Shown here one piece after another: positions 47,722 to 57,120 of a stretch of 64,000 nucleotides of DNA. This stretch comes from Ramlibacter henchirensis (GTDB taxonomy: Bacteria; Pseudomonadota; Gammaproteobacteria; Burkholderiales; Burkholderiaceae_C). The notes beneath the pieces are model-generated. The model saw only the letters and a program-made list of their open reading frames with translations. It was not told the origin of the DNA and ran no database searches. Made by a program: the position numbers and the translations under genes. The stretch spans positions 1,488,001 to 1,552,000 of the forward strand of contig NZ_SMLM01000001.1 of the NCBI RefSeq assembly GCF_004682015.1, written 5' to 3'. How positions within the stretch are numbered: position 1 is the first letter of the stretch; every line of letters starts with the position of its first letter.

Positions 47722-49149
47722 ATGCCCGGGACGCGCTTCCACCTGTCGTTCCATCAGCTGCTGCTGATCGCCTTCATGCTGGTGGGGGCGCTGCTGGGCG
47801 GCACAGCGCTGCGGGCCGTCGTGGTGCTCGACCGCCTGATGGCGCAAAGCGGCATGTCGACCGCCGCCGCGCTGGAGCTCAATGCGAGCGCGCAGGCGCT
47901 GGCCGAACGCACGGTGGACATGGAGCGGGCGGCGCGCCAGTCGCTGATTTTGGGCGATGCGGTCCTGCGCAAGCGCTTCGACGAGGAAGCGGCCAATGCG
48001 CGATCGGCTCTGCGGCGCCTGACCGACCAGGGCCTGACGCCCGACCAGGCGCAGCGCTGGCACGCGCAGCTGGCGCAGGTCGAGGAGCTGCTGCGCGGGC
48101 CGGCAGCGACGGCGCTCGACCGGGAGCGCCTGGTCGCGCAGCGCTTCCGCGAATTCGACGGCATCAACACCGGCATCGCACGCGAGGTGCAGGGGCTGAT
48201 CGGCGAACGCAACCGGCTCCTGCGCGAACGACTGGACAACAGCCGTTCGCGCCTGATGCAGCAGGTGATCGTCGTGCTGCTGCTCACGTCGCTGCTGATC
48301 GCCGGGCTGGGCATCTGGCTCTCGCGGCCGTTCAAGCGGCTGGAGGCCGCGATCGCCTCACTGGGCCAGGACCGCCTGGACGATCCCATCGAGATCCAGG
48401 GACCGCAGGACGTGCGCCGTCTTTCCCAGCAGCTCGACTGGCTGCGCCTGCGTCTCACCGAACTGGATGCCGACAAGGCCCGCTTCCTGCGCCACGTCTC
48501 GCATGAGCTCAAGACGCCGCTGGCCGCGCTGCGCGAAGGCGTGTCGCTCCTGCAGGAAGGCGTCGCGGGCGATCTGAGCAGCCGCCAGCAGGACGTGGTG
48601 CGCATCCTCCAGCACAACACCGCGGGACTGCAGCAGCGGATCGAGGCGCTCCTAAGGTTCAATGCCGCGGCCTTCGAGGCGCGTCAGCTGCGCCGTCGCC
48701 CCACCGACCTGCTGGCGCTGCTGCAGGAGCAGGTGGAGATGCAGCGGCTGCAGTGGCACGCCAAGGAACTGACGGTCGACGTCGAGGGCGAGAGCGTGGT
48801 CGCGCCGGTGGATCCGGACAAGCTCGGCACCGCACTGGCCAACCTGCTGACGAATGCGATCCGGTTCTCGCCGCACGGCGGCCGCATCCGCTTGCGCTTG
48901 CGCCGGCTTGGCGCCGCCGTCGAGATCGACGTCTGCGACGAGGGACCGGGCATTGCCGAGACCGACCGCGACCGCGTCTTCGAGCCCTTCTACCGCGGCG
49001 AGCGCCAGCCGCAAGACGCGCCGCCGGGCACCGGCATCGGCCTGTCCATCGTGCAGGAATACATTGCAGCCCATGGCGGCCGGGTGACCCTGCCGCCGCA
49101 CGCCCCGAAGGGCGCGCACTTCCAGATCGAACTGCCCCATGCCCCCTGA
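47722..49149 (+). CDS. glrK: Sensor histidine kinase GlrK (QseE)-like
   Basis: The 475-residue kinase has membrane helices near 12-34 (LLLIAFMLVGALLGGTALRA) and 177-198 (QVIVVLLLTSLLIAGLGIWL), a helical periplasmic domain, a HAMP region and a HisKA domain with RHVSHELKTPLAALREGVSL, where the histidine is phosphorylated. The ATPase domain has NLLTNAIRFSPHGG, DEGPGIAETDRDRVFEPFYR and GTGIGLSIVQEY. Its neighbours, a small lipoprotein and a sigma-54 regulator, identify the GlrK/QseE system. The stop overlaps the next gene by 11 bases. Confidence 0.92.
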   Translation: MPGTRFHLSFHQLLLIAFMLVGALLGGTALRAVVVLDRLMAQSGMSTAAALELNASAQALAERTVDMERAARQSLILGDAVLRKRFDEEAANARSALRRLTDQGLTPDQAQRWHAQLAQVEELLRGPAATALDRERLVAQRFREFDGINTGIAREVQGLIGERNRLLRERLDNSRSRLMQQVIVVLLLTSLLIAGLGIWLSRPFKRLEAAIASLGQDRLDDPIEIQGPQDVRRLSQQLDWLRLRLTELDADKARFLRHVSHELKTPLAALREGVSLLQEGVAGDLSSRQQDVVRILQHNTAGLQQRIEALLRFNAAAFEARQLRRRPTDLLALLQEQVEMQRLQWHAKELTVDVEGESVVAPVDPDKLGTALANLLTNAIRFSPHGGRIRLRLRRLGAAVEIDVCDEGPGIAETDRDRVFEPFYRGERQPQDAPPGTGIGLSIVQEYIAAHGGRVTLPPHAPKGAHFQIELPHAP

Positions 49150-49738
49150 ACCCGCCGCCCTGCCCCGCTCGCTCGCGCCACCGCTGGTGGCCGCGGCGCT
49201 GCTGATCGGCTGCGCTGCTGCCCCGCCCGCACCCGAGCCGCCTGCGCCTGCGCCGCCGCCGGTGATCGTGGTGCAGGCGCCCGCACCGCCGCCCGCCGCG
49301 GCGCCGCCCGCGCCGGCGCCGCCTGCGGAGAGCGCGGCGCCGGCGGCGATGCTCGCCTACGCCGACCGGGTCCGCAGCCTGGGCCTGCCCGCTGCGGCTC
49401 TCGAGCTTTCGCGCCTGTCTGCGGAGGCGCAGACACCAGCCCACCAGTTGCAGATGGCGCTGGTGCTGCTGCAGACGCGCGCGCCCGGCGACAGCGCGCG
49501 CGCCGCGCAACTCCTGCAGCGGGTCCAGGCCGAAGACAGCCCGGAGGCCCGGCCGCTGCACCCGCTGGCGCGCCAGGTGGCGGCCCAGCTCGCCGAGCAG
49601 CGCCGGCTGGAGGAACAGCTGGAGCGTCAATCGCAGCAGGCGCGTGACGCGCAGCGCCGCGCCGACCAGCTTCAGGATCGCCTCGAGGCCCTGCGCGCGA
49701 TCGAACGGGCACGGCCGAACCGTCCCACCGCACCATGA
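49139..49738 (+). CDS. QseG-like lipoprotein
   Basis: The 199-residue protein has a lipobox-like leader (PLVAAALLIGCAAAPPAPEP), a very Pro/Ala-rich stretch (about 25-65) and a helical C-terminal half with a coiled coil (AQLAEQRRLEEQLERQSQQA). The position between glrK and glrR is that of QseG, an outer-membrane lipoprotein that in E. coli controls GlrK activity. Sequence similarity to QseG is not obvious by eye, so the call is mainly from context. Confidence 0.75.
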   Translation: MPPEPAALPRSLAPPLVAAALLIGCAAAPPAPEPPAPAPPPVIVVQAPAPPPAAAPPAPAPPAESAAPAAMLAYADRVRSLGLPAAALELSRLSAEAQTPAHQLQMALVLLQTRAPGDSARAAQLLQRVQAEDSPEARPLHPLARQVAAQLAEQRRLEEQLERQSQQARDAQRRADQLQDRLEALRAIERARPNRPTAP

Positions 49739-51153
49739 GCACCCCATCCGCGCCGCGAATCCTGGTCGTCGACGACGACGCCGACATGCTGCGGCTGCTC
49801 TCGATGCGGCTGCACGCGGCCGGCTACCACGTCAGCGCCGTCGGCTCGGCCGAGGCGGCGCTCGCGCAGCTCGCAGTGGAACGGCCGCGGCTGGTGCTCA
49901 GCGACGTGCGCCTGCCGGGCCGCGACGGCCTGAGCCTGTTCGACGAGATCCGGCAGCGCCATCCCTCGCTTCCGGTGATCCTGCTCACCGCGCACGGCAC
50001 GATCCCCGACGCTGTCGAAGCGACTGCGCGCGGTGTGTTCGGCTACCTCACCAAGCCGTACGACGCCCGCGAGCTGCTGGACAAGATCGCGCAAGCCATC
50101 GCGCTCGGCGTCCCGCCGTCGTCGGGCGACACGCACGACGAGCGCTGGCGCGAGGAAATCGTCAGCCGCTCCAGCCGCATGGAGGAACTGCTGGCCGAGG
50201 CGCGCATGGTCGCGCGTTCGGATGCGTCCGTGCTCCTGCGCGGCGACAGCGGCAGCGGCAAGGAACTGCTGGCGCGCGCGATCCACAAGGCGAGCCCCCG
50301 CGCGCGACGGCCGTTCGTCGCGGTCAACTGCGGCGCGATCCCCGAAGCGCTGCTCGAGTCGGAACTCTTCGGCCACATGAAGGGCGCGTTCACCGACGCG
50401 GTGGCCAACCACAAGGGCCTGTTCCAGGCCGCCGACGGCGGCACGCTGCTGCTCGACGAAATCGGCGACATGCCGCCCGCGCTGCAGGTCAAGCTCTTGC
50501 GTGTGCTGCAGGAGCGCGCCGTGCGCCCGCTGGGCTCTAGCCAGTCGATCCCCGTCGACGTGCGCGTCATCTCCGCCACCCACCGCGACCTGGAAACCGC
50601 GATGGCCGGCGGGCAGTTCCGGCAGGACCTGTATTACCGGCTGAACGTGGTCACGCTGACGCTGCCCACGCTGGCCGAGCGGCGCGAAGACATCCCCCTG
50701 CTGGCCAACCACTTCCTGCACAAGCTGGCCGGCAAGTACGGCAAGCGGGTCTCCGGCTTCGCGCCGGAAGCGCTCAAGGCGCTGGCCTCGGCGCCGTGGC
50801 CGGGCAACGTGCGCCAGCTCTACAACGTGGTGGAGCAGGTCTGCGCCTTGTCCACCACCGCGCTGGTGCCGCTCGCGCTGGTGCAGCGCGCGCTGCGGGT
50901 GCCGGGCGTCGAGGTGCTGACCTATGCCGAGGCCAAGCAGCGCTTCGAACGCGAGTACCTGGTCGGGCTGCTGAAGATGACCGACGGCAGCGTGGCCGAC
51001 GCAGCGCGCCTGGCCGGTCGCAACCGCACCGAGTTCTATCGGCTGCTCCAGAAGAACGAGCTCACCCCCGGGCTTTTCAAGGGCGACACGGTCGCGCTGT
51101 CGCCGGATGACGACAAGCCCGAATCGCCCAATGCCAAGGCGAAGGACCGGTAG
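49735..51153 (+). CDS. glrR: Sigma-54-dependent response regulator GlrR (QseF)-like
   Basis: The 472-residue regulator has a receiver domain (LVVDDDADMLRLLSMRLHAA, phospho-Asp in VLSDVRLPGRDG), an AAA+ domain (Walker A GDSGSGKE, Walker B GGTLLLDEIGDMP) and a C-terminal Fis-like helix-turn-helix (GSVADAARLAGRNRTEFYRL). The sigma-54 contact loop reads GAFTDA (residues 217-222) rather than GAFTGA. In E. coli GlrR drives the small RNA gene glmY and rpoE. Here a matching site stands in front of opgG, just downstream. Confidence 0.93.
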   Translation: MSTPSAPRILVVDDDADMLRLLSMRLHAAGYHVSAVGSAEAALAQLAVERPRLVLSDVRLPGRDGLSLFDEIRQRHPSLPVILLTAHGTIPDAVEATARGVFGYLTKPYDARELLDKIAQAIALGVPPSSGDTHDERWREEIVSRSSRMEELLAEARMVARSDASVLLRGDSGSGKELLARAIHKASPRARRPFVAVNCGAIPEALLESELFGHMKGAFTDAVANHKGLFQAADGGTLLLDEIGDMPPALQVKLLRVLQERAVRPLGSSQSIPVDVRVISATHRDLETAMAGGQFRQDLYYRLNVVTLTLPTLAERREDIPLLANHFLHKLAGKYGKRVSGFAPEALKALASAPWPGNVRQLYNVVEQVCALSTTALVPLALVQRALRVPGVEVLTYAEAKQRFEREYLVGLLKMTDGSVADAARLAGRNRTEFYRLLQKNELTPGLFKGDTVALSPDDDKPESPNAKAKDR

Positions 51154-51165
51154 AGAAACGGCTCC

Positions 51166-51183
51166 TGTCGCCGCGCGGCGACA
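51166..51183 (+). promoter_or_regulatory. Putative GlrR binding site (TGTC-N10-GACA)
   Basis: TGTC (51166-51169) and GACA (51180-51183) are separated by exactly ten bases, and the whole 18 bp is a perfect palindrome. This matches the known GlrR recognition pattern in enterobacteria. It lies 13 bp after the glrR stop and about 127 bp upstream of the predicted opgG transcription start, a normal enhancer distance. It is not followed by a T-run, so it is not a terminator for glrR. Confidence 0.7.
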
Positions 51184-51275
51184 AAAACGCGCCATTCCGG
51201 CCCTCCGCAAGGCCGTGGCCGCAACCCAACAGCAAGAACCCGGCGTAAGTCCGCGCCACCAAAGGACTTTCAAGC

Positions 51276-51291
51276 TGGCCTAGGGTTTGCA
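51276..51291 (+). promoter_or_regulatory. Sigma-54 (-24/-12) promoter of opgGH
   Basis: TGGC at 51276-51279 and TTGCA at 51287-51291 give the invariant GG (51277-51278) and GC (51289-51290) with ten bases between them. The predicted start of transcription is about 51301-51302, right at the annotated opgG ATG (51303). The mRNA would be leaderless, or translation begins at an internal TTG or GTG a few codons later. Confidence 0.75.
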
Positions 51292-51302
51292 CTGGTAGCA
51301 GC

Positions 51303-52874
51303 ATGGCCTTGTTCCTTGCTGTGCGTCTCCGCGCGCGTTGCCTCCTGCTGGTTGCTGGGTGGCTGTTTGCCGCCAAGCTCGCGCTCGCCCAGAGCTGGGG
51401 GCTCGAATGGGTTGCCGAGCTGGCGCGCTCGCGCGCTGCGCAGCCCCTGCAGACCCCCGCCTCCGACCTGCCGCCGACGCTGGCCGCGCTCGACTACGAC
51501 GGTTTGCGCGATATCCGCTTCCGCCCGGACCGCGCCTTGTGGCGCGATGCCGCGCTGCCGTTCGAGACGATGTTCTTCCACCGCGGCCGCTACCACCCAC
51601 AGCCGGTGCGCGTGCATGAGGTCCTCGAAAACGGGCAGCTGCGCACCATCCCGTGGCGCAGCGGCGACTACGACTACGGCCGCAACACGATCTCGCCGCA
51701 AGGCTGGCCCGACCTCGGCCACGCCGGCCTGCGTGTCCACTACCCGCTCAACAACACCGCCTACAAGGACGAGCTGATCGTCTTCCTCGGCGCGAGCTAC
51801 TTCCGCGCGCTCGGCGCGGGGCAGCAGTACGGCCTGTCGGCGCGGGGCCTCGCGATCGATACGGCAGGCGCGAGCGGGCCGGAGGAGTTTCCGCGCTTCA
51901 CCGAGTTCTGGATCCAGCGTCCCCAGCCGGGCGCGACCGAACTGGTGCTGTACGCGTTGCTGGAGTCGCCACGCGCCACCGGCGCCTACCGCTTCGTCGT
52001 GCGGCCGGGCAAGTCGACCGTCGTCGAAGTGACCGCCCGCGTGTTCCTGCGCGCCGGCGTCACGCAGCCCATCGCCACGCTGGGCATCGCGCCCCTGACC
52101 AGCATGTTCCTGGCCGGCGAGAACCAGCCGCGGCCGGGCGATTTCCGCCCCGAGGTCCACGATTCCGACGGCCTGCTGGTCGAGAGTTCTACCGGGGAAT
52201 GGCTTTGGCGCCCGCTGCAGAACCCGGACGAGCCGGTCGTCACCAGCTTCTCCGTGCCGGGCGTGCGCGGCTTCGGCCTGATGCAGCGCGACCGCGCCTT
52301 CGCCAGCTACGAAGACACCGAGGCCCGCTACGAACGCCGCCCCAGCGCCTGGGTGCGGCCGATCGGCGACTGGGGACCGGGCCGGGTCGAGCTGCTGCAA
52401 CTGCCGACGCCCGACGAGACGCACGACAACATCGCCGCGTACTGGGTGCCCGCGCGGCTGCCCGCGCCCGGCGAGGCGATCTCCTTCGCCTACGAGTTGC
52501 ACTGGCAGGGCGATGAGCCGCAGCGCCCGGCGGGCGCCTGGGCCGTGCAGTCCCGCCGCGGCCTGGGCTACCACCGCGCCGAGCAGGCCGCCGAACTCGC
52601 CGGCCAGGTGCAGTACGTGGTCGATTTCGCCGGGCCCGCGCTCGACGCGCTGCCGTCCAACGCGCTGGTGCGCGCGGTCGCGAGCAGCGATGCCAACGGC
52701 CGCATCGAGCAGCAGCTCGCCTACTTCAACCCCGCCAGCCGCAGCTGGCGCATGACCTTGCGGGTGCGTCCCGTCGATCCGGCCAAACCGGTCGAACTGC
52801 GCGCCTTCCTCCAACACGGCAACGAAACCCTGAGCGAAACATGGACCTACATCGTTCTTCCCGACGCCCACTGA
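51303..52874 (+). CDS. opgG: Glucans biosynthesis protein G
   Basis: The 523-residue periplasmic protein has a signal peptide (LRARCLLLVAGWLFAAKLAL) and the MdoG fold: DYDGLRDIRFRPDRALW, FFHRGRYHPQPVRVHEV, FLGASYFRALGAGQQYGLSA, FPRFTEFWIQRP and ARYERRPSAWVRP. OpgG shapes osmoregulated periplasmic glucans. It overlaps opgH by 34 bases. The exact start is uncertain because the sigma-54 promoter places the mRNA 5' end next to the ATG. Confidence 0.95.
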   Translation: MALFLAVRLRARCLLLVAGWLFAAKLALAQSWGLEWVAELARSRAAQPLQTPASDLPPTLAALDYDGLRDIRFRPDRALWRDAALPFETMFFHRGRYHPQPVRVHEVLENGQLRTIPWRSGDYDYGRNTISPQGWPDLGHAGLRVHYPLNNTAYKDELIVFLGASYFRALGAGQQYGLSARGLAIDTAGASGPEEFPRFTEFWIQRPQPGATELVLYALLESPRATGAYRFVVRPGKSTVVEVTARVFLRAGVTQPIATLGIAPLTSMFLAGENQPRPGDFRPEVHDSDGLLVESSTGEWLWRPLQNPDEPVVTSFSVPGVRGFGLMQRDRAFASYEDTEARYERRPSAWVRPIGDWGPGRVELLQLPTPDETHDNIAAYWVPARLPAPGEAISFAYELHWQGDEPQRPAGAWAVQSRRGLGYHRAEQAAELAGQVQYVVDFAGPALDALPSNALVRAVASSDANGRIEQQLAYFNPASRSWRMTLRVRPVDPAKPVELRAFLQHGNETLSETWTYIVLPDAH

Positions 52875-54871
52875 GACAGGCCGGCGTCGCCGACGGCGGC
52901 GGGGCCTCGCCCGTTGCCGCGGCTTTACGCCGCAGCCGCCTGCGCGCCGAACGCCATCCGAATTCGGTGACGGCGCCGCCGATCCACCGCGGCTCCATGC
53001 CGCTGGTGCCGTGGCGCGGTTTCTGGAACGGCGTGGCGCTGGCGGTGCTCACGCGCCTGCAACGCGTCCTGGGCGGCGGCTCGCCGCGCCGGCGGGGGCC
53101 GCTGCAGCCGTGGGAGAAGGCCGCCGAACGCCGCCGTGCGGCGTTCGCCTCCATCGCGCTCCTGAGCAGCGCGATCGCCACCACCCTGTTCGCGAAGGCC
53201 CAGCCGCAGTACGACAACGGCTGGCTGTTCTACGGCGAGGTGGCGCTGTTCGCCGCGCTGTCGGCCTGGGTGGTCACCGGATTCGCCACGGCGCTGATGG
53301 GGTTCTGGGTGATGCTGCGCGGGGATGCGCACGGCATCTCGGCGCGGTCGGTGCGCGAGGACGCGCTCGCACCCGACGTGCGCACGGCCGTGATCATGCC
53401 GATCTGCGAAGAGCACGTGGCCACGGTCTTCGCCGGGCTTCGCGCGACTTGCGAATCGCTCGCCGCCACAGGACTGGGCCGGCAGTTCGATGTCTTCGTG
53501 CTGTCGGACAGCCGCGAGCCCGCAACGCTGGCCGCCGAACGCGCGGCATGGGAATCGCTGCGCACCGCGCTCGCCGCGCAGGCGGACGGGCCGCAGGTGG
53601 AGGTCTACTACCGGCACCGCTCGCGCCGCACGCACCGCAAGGCCGGCAACGTGGCGGACTTCTGCCGCCGCTGGGGCAACGACTACCGCTACATGGTGGT
53701 GCTGGACGCGGACAGCGTGATGAGCGGCGACTGCCTCGTGACGCTGGCCAAACTGATGGAAGCCCATCCCCACGCCGGCATCCTGCAGACCGCCACGCAG
53801 CCGATCGGCCATGCGACGCTGCATGCGCGGGCGCAGCAGTTCGCCTCGCGCGTGACGGGCCGGCTGTTCACGCTCGGCCTGCAGTACTGGCAGCTGGGCG
53901 AATCGCACTACTGGGGCCACAACGCCATCATCCGCGTGGCGCCGTTCATGGCGCACTGCGGGCTGGCGCCGATCCCGGGACGCGGCGGGCTGTCGGGCGG
54001 CATCCTGTCGCACGACTTCGTGGAAGCGGCCCTCATGCGCCGCGCGGGCTGGCACGTCTGGCTGGTGACCGACCTCGCCGGCAGCTACGAGCAGCCGCCG
54101 CCGGACCTGCTGTCCGAGCTGCAGCGCGACCGCCGCTGGTGCCAGGGCAACCTGCAGAACGCGCGACTGATCGCCGAGCCGGGCTTCCACCGCGTGCACC
54201 GCGCCATGTTCGCGATCGGCGCCATGTCGTACCTGTCGGCGCCGCTGTGGCTCGCGTTCCTGCTCTCGGGCACGGCGCTGTGGCTGTCGGGCGCACGCAT
54301 CCTCGACTGGGAAGCGGCGCCGGCCGAGCTGCTGGCGCTCTGGGCCTGGACTCTGTGCATGCTGTTCCTGCCGCGCGTGCTCGGACTGGCGGGCGTGCTG
54401 ATGCGCGGCGAGCAGCGCGCCTTCGGCGGCACGGGCCGCCTGCTGGCGAGCGCGGCGATCGAGACGGCGCTGGCCCTGCTGCAGGCGCCGGTGCGCATGC
54501 TGGCCCACACGCTCTTCGTGGCGGTGGCGCTCACCGGCATCCAGCTGCACTGGACCTCGCCGCCGCGCGAAGCGGCCGCGATCCGCTGCGGCGATGCGGT
54601 GCGCCAGCTGCTGCCGCTGACGGTGGTGCTCGTTGCGTTGGCCGCGGGGGTGGCCGTGGTGGACGCCGGCGCGGCGCTCTCGCTGCTGCCGGTGGCGGTG
54701 CCGCTGCTGCTGTCCGCGCCGCTGGCCGTGCTCACCAGCCACGTCGAGCTGGGCCTCTGGTTCCGCTCGCGCGGCCTGATGCTGGTGCCGGAGGAAGCGG
54801 GTTCGCCGCCGGTGCTGCGGCGTGCGCGACTGCACGCCGGCCGCGCGGCACGCGGGCTGCGCGCCGCCTGA
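52841..54871 (+). CDS. opgH: Glucans biosynthesis glucosyltransferase H
   Basis: The 676-residue inner-membrane glucosyltransferase has about seven membrane helices, a family-2 cytoplasmic domain with DSREPAT, the metal-binding VVLDADSVMSG, a second acidic GILSHDFVEAALM and the RDRRWCQGNLQ (Q-x-x-R-W type) motif. It polymerises UDP-glucose into the beta-1,2-glucan backbone and exports it. Its start lies within opgG. An alternative start at about 52996 would shorten it by 52 residues. Confidence 0.95.
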   Translation: MDLHRSSRRPLRQAGVADGGGASPVAAALRRSRLRAERHPNSVTAPPIHRGSMPLVPWRGFWNGVALAVLTRLQRVLGGGSPRRRGPLQPWEKAAERRRAAFASIALLSSAIATTLFAKAQPQYDNGWLFYGEVALFAALSAWVVTGFATALMGFWVMLRGDAHGISARSVREDALAPDVRTAVIMPICEEHVATVFAGLRATCESLAATGLGRQFDVFVLSDSREPATLAAERAAWESLRTALAAQADGPQVEVYYRHRSRRTHRKAGNVADFCRRWGNDYRYMVVLDADSVMSGDCLVTLAKLMEAHPHAGILQTATQPIGHATLHARAQQFASRVTGRLFTLGLQYWQLGESHYWGHNAIIRVAPFMAHCGLAPIPGRGGLSGGILSHDFVEAALMRRAGWHVWLVTDLAGSYEQPPPDLLSELQRDRRWCQGNLQNARLIAEPGFHRVHRAMFAIGAMSYLSAPLWLAFLLSGTALWLSGARILDWEAAPAELLALWAWTLCMLFLPRVLGLAGVLMRGEQRAFGGTGRLLASAAIETALALLQAPVRMLAHTLFVAVALTGIQLHWTSPPREAAAIRCGDAVRQLLPLTVVLVALAAGVAVVDAGAALSLLPVAVPLLLSAPLAVLTSHVELGLWFRSRGLMLVPEEAGSPPVLRRARLHAGRAARGLRAA

Positions 54872-54892
54872 CGCGGCGCGCGAATTGCCGCG

Positions 54893-55858
54893 CTATTCGA
54901 TGCGCGCGCCGGACGCCTTCACCAGCGCGCCGGCGCTGTCGTAGTCCTCGCGCAGCAGCTTCTGGAACTGGTCGACCGACAGGTTGCCGCCGACTTCCAC
55001 GCCCAGGTTGGTCAGGCGCTGCTGCACGGCGGGATCGGCCAGCACCTTGTTCATCGCCGCATTGAGCTTGTCCAGTTCGGCCTTGGGCATGCCGGCCGGC
55101 GCGAGCAGGCCGATCCAGGAATCGAACTTGTAGTTGGGCACGCCGGCCTCGGCGACCGTGGGCAGCTCCGGCAGGAAGCGCGAACGCTGCGCGCCGGTGT
55201 AGGCCAGCAGCTTCACGCGCGCGTCCTGCTTGAAGGGCACGATGCCGATCAGCGAGGACACCACGCCCTGCACGCGGCCGGCGAGCACTTCGTTGACCGC
55301 GTCGCCGGTCGACTTGAACGGCAGGTGCTGCATCTGCAGGCCGGCCTGCGCGAGGAAATAGGCCATGCCCAGGTGCGTGGCGCTGCCGTTGCCGGCCGAG
55401 GCGTAGTTCATCTGGCCGGGCCTGGACTTCGCCAGCTTGACGTAGTCGGCGAGGTTGTTGACGCCCAGGTTGCCGGGCGCCGCGATCACGTAGCCCGAGT
55501 TGCCGATGTACGCGATGCCGGTGAAGTCCTTGATCGGGTCGTACTGGAGCTTGCTGTACAGGTGGCCCGCCAGCGTGTGGCTCGCGGCCGCCAGAACCAG
55601 CGTGTTGCCGTCGGCGGGCGACTTGGCCACCTGGCCGGTGCCGATGGTCCCGCCCGCGCCGGGCCGGTTCTCGACCACCACCGAGGCGCCGAGGGCCTGA
55701 CCGAGTTCCGCGTTGAAGGTGCGCGCCACCGTGTCCTGCACCGCCCCGGGACCGAACGGGACCACGATGCGGATGACGCGCTGCGCCAGGGCGGGCGACG
55801 CCGCGGCGGCGGCGACGGTGAACGCCACCAGGGCGCGGGCGATGATGCGAGGGGTCAT
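54893..55858 (-). CDS. Bug-family tripartite tricarboxylate transporter binding protein
   Basis: The 321-residue protein has a signal peptide (ARALVAFTVAAAAASPALAQ) and the Bug fold: IRIVVPFGPGAVQDTVARTF, VVVENRPGAGGTIGTGQVAK, YIGNSGYVIAAPGNLGVNNL and GLLAPAGMPKAELDKLNAAM. Such receptors are greatly expanded in Burkholderiales and catch small organic acids. No TctA/TctB genes lie here. It follows an amidohydrolase gene, so the ligand could be its substrate or product. Confidence 0.94.
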   Translation of the reverse strand: MTPRIIARALVAFTVAAAAASPALAQRVIRIVVPFGPGAVQDTVARTFNAELGQALGASVVVENRPGAGGTIGTGQVAKSPADGNTLVLAAASHTLAGHLYSKLQYDPIKDFTGIAYIGNSGYVIAAPGNLGVNNLADYVKLAKSRPGQMNYASAGNGSATHLGMAYFLAQAGLQMQHLPFKSTGDAVNEVLAGRVQGVVSSLIGIVPFKQDARVKLLAYTGAQRSRFLPELPTVAEAGVPNYKFDSWIGLLAPAGMPKAELDKLNAAMNKVLADPAVQQRLTNLGVEVGGNLSVDQFQKLLREDYDSAGALVKASGARIE

Positions 55859-55883
55859 GGAGGCTCTCCTTGTTGTGCGGGAC

Positions 55884-57077
55884 TCAGGGCTGGGCCAGCC
55901 ACCGCTGCGCCAGCCGCACGAAGTAGCTGGCGCCGATGGGGATGATCTCGTCGTTGAAGTCGAACGAGGTGTTGTGGATGATGCAGGGACCGGGCCCATG
56001 GTCCGCCAGCCGGTGCCCGCCGTCGCCGTTGCCGATGAAGGCGTAGCAGCCCGGCTTCACGTGCAGCATGTGCGCGAAGTCCTCGGCGCCCATGACGGCC
56101 GGATAGCCCTCGTCCACCATCGCATCGCCCACCACCTCGCGCATCGCCTCGGCCGCAAAGCGCGCCTGGGCCTCGTGGTTGACCACGGGCGGCGACGCGC
56201 GGCGGAAGAAGACGTCGGCGGTGCAGCCGTGGGCGTGGGCGATGCCGCTCGCCAGCCGCCGCAGGCCTTCCTCGATCTTGTCGGTCGCCTCGACCGAGAA
56301 GGTGCGCACCGTGCCGCCGACCGAGGCCACGTCCGGGATGACGTTGGGCGCGTCCGAACCCCGCAACTGCGTCACCGCCAGCAGCGCGCGTTCGGTCGAG
56401 GCGATCACGCGCGGCACCAGCGATTGCAGCTGCTGGGCCAGGTCGATCACGGCGCCAACCGGGTCGATGCCCGTGTGCGGCATCGACGCATGCGTCCCGC
56501 GGCCGGTGATCGTCACCTTCCAGGTGTTGCTCGACGCCATCAGCGCTCCGTGGTTGAGCGCGAAGCCGCCCACGTTGCCGATCGGGAAGTTGTGCAGCGC
56601 GAACACCGCGTCGCAGGGGAAGCGATCGAACAGGCCGTCCTGGATCATCTTGAGCGCGCCCGCCTTGCCCATCTCCTCGGCCGGCTGGAAGATGAAGTTC
56701 ACCGTCCCGCTGAAGTCGCGCGAGCGCGAGAGGTGCCACGCCGCGGCCAGCAGCATGGTCGTGTGGCCGTCATGGCCGCAGGCGTGCATGCGGCCGTCGT
56801 GCTTGGACCGGTGCGCGAACCGGTTCTCTTCCTGCAGCGGCAGCGCGTCCAAGTCGGCACGCAGGCCGATGGCGCGGCGGCCGTCGCCGCAGCGAAGCAC
56901 CCCCACCACGCCGGTGCCGGCGATGCCGGTGTGGACCTCGATGCCCCACTCGCGCAGCAGGTCGGCGACCATCTTCGAGGTGCGGTGCTCCTCGAAGCCG
57001 AGTTCGGGATGCATGTGGATGTCGCGACGCAGCGCGACGAAGCGGGAAACGTCCGCGAACGAGTCGACGATGTTCAT
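55884..57077 (-). CDS. M20 amidohydrolase (hippurate hydrolase-like)
   Basis: The 397-residue metallohydrolase shows RRDIHMHPELGFEEHRTS, the zinc motif MHACGHDGHTTMLLAAAWHL, FIFQPAEEMGKAGALKMIQD and VMGAEDFAHML near the C-terminus. Family members hydrolyse N-acyl amino acids, including hippurate. The co-directional Bug gene 25 bases downstream may supply uptake. The substrate is not visible from the sequence. Confidence 0.93.
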   Translation of the reverse strand: MNIVDSFADVSRFVALRRDIHMHPELGFEEHRTSKMVADLLREWGIEVHTGIAGTGVVGVLRCGDGRRAIGLRADLDALPLQEENRFAHRSKHDGRMHACGHDGHTTMLLAAAWHLSRSRDFSGTVNFIFQPAEEMGKAGALKMIQDGLFDRFPCDAVFALHNFPIGNVGGFALNHGALMASSNTWKVTITGRGTHASMPHTGIDPVGAVIDLAQQLQSLVPRVIASTERALLAVTQLRGSDAPNVIPDVASVGGTVRTFSVEATDKIEEGLRRLASGIAHAHGCTADVFFRRASPPVVNHEAQARFAAEAMREVVGDAMVDEGYPAVMGAEDFAHMLHVKPGCYAFIGNGDGGHRLADHGPGPCIIHNTSFDFNDEIIPIGASYFVRLAQRWLAQP

Positions 57078-57120
57078 GGGCCGCAGGATACGGCAGCCAA
57101 CATCGTCGAGCCGCGGTCTG

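Noticed and set aside
45823..48063. A 746-codon minus-strand frame covering tRNA-Met and miaB
   Set aside because: It includes the tRNA gene and is antisense to miaB and glrK; the composition is typical of reversed coding sequence.
51166..51183. Palindrome after glrR as an intrinsic terminator
   Set aside because: The downstream side is A-rich (AAAAAC) on the plus strand, with no T-run, so termination is unlikely. The exact TGTC-N10-GACA form fits a binding site better.
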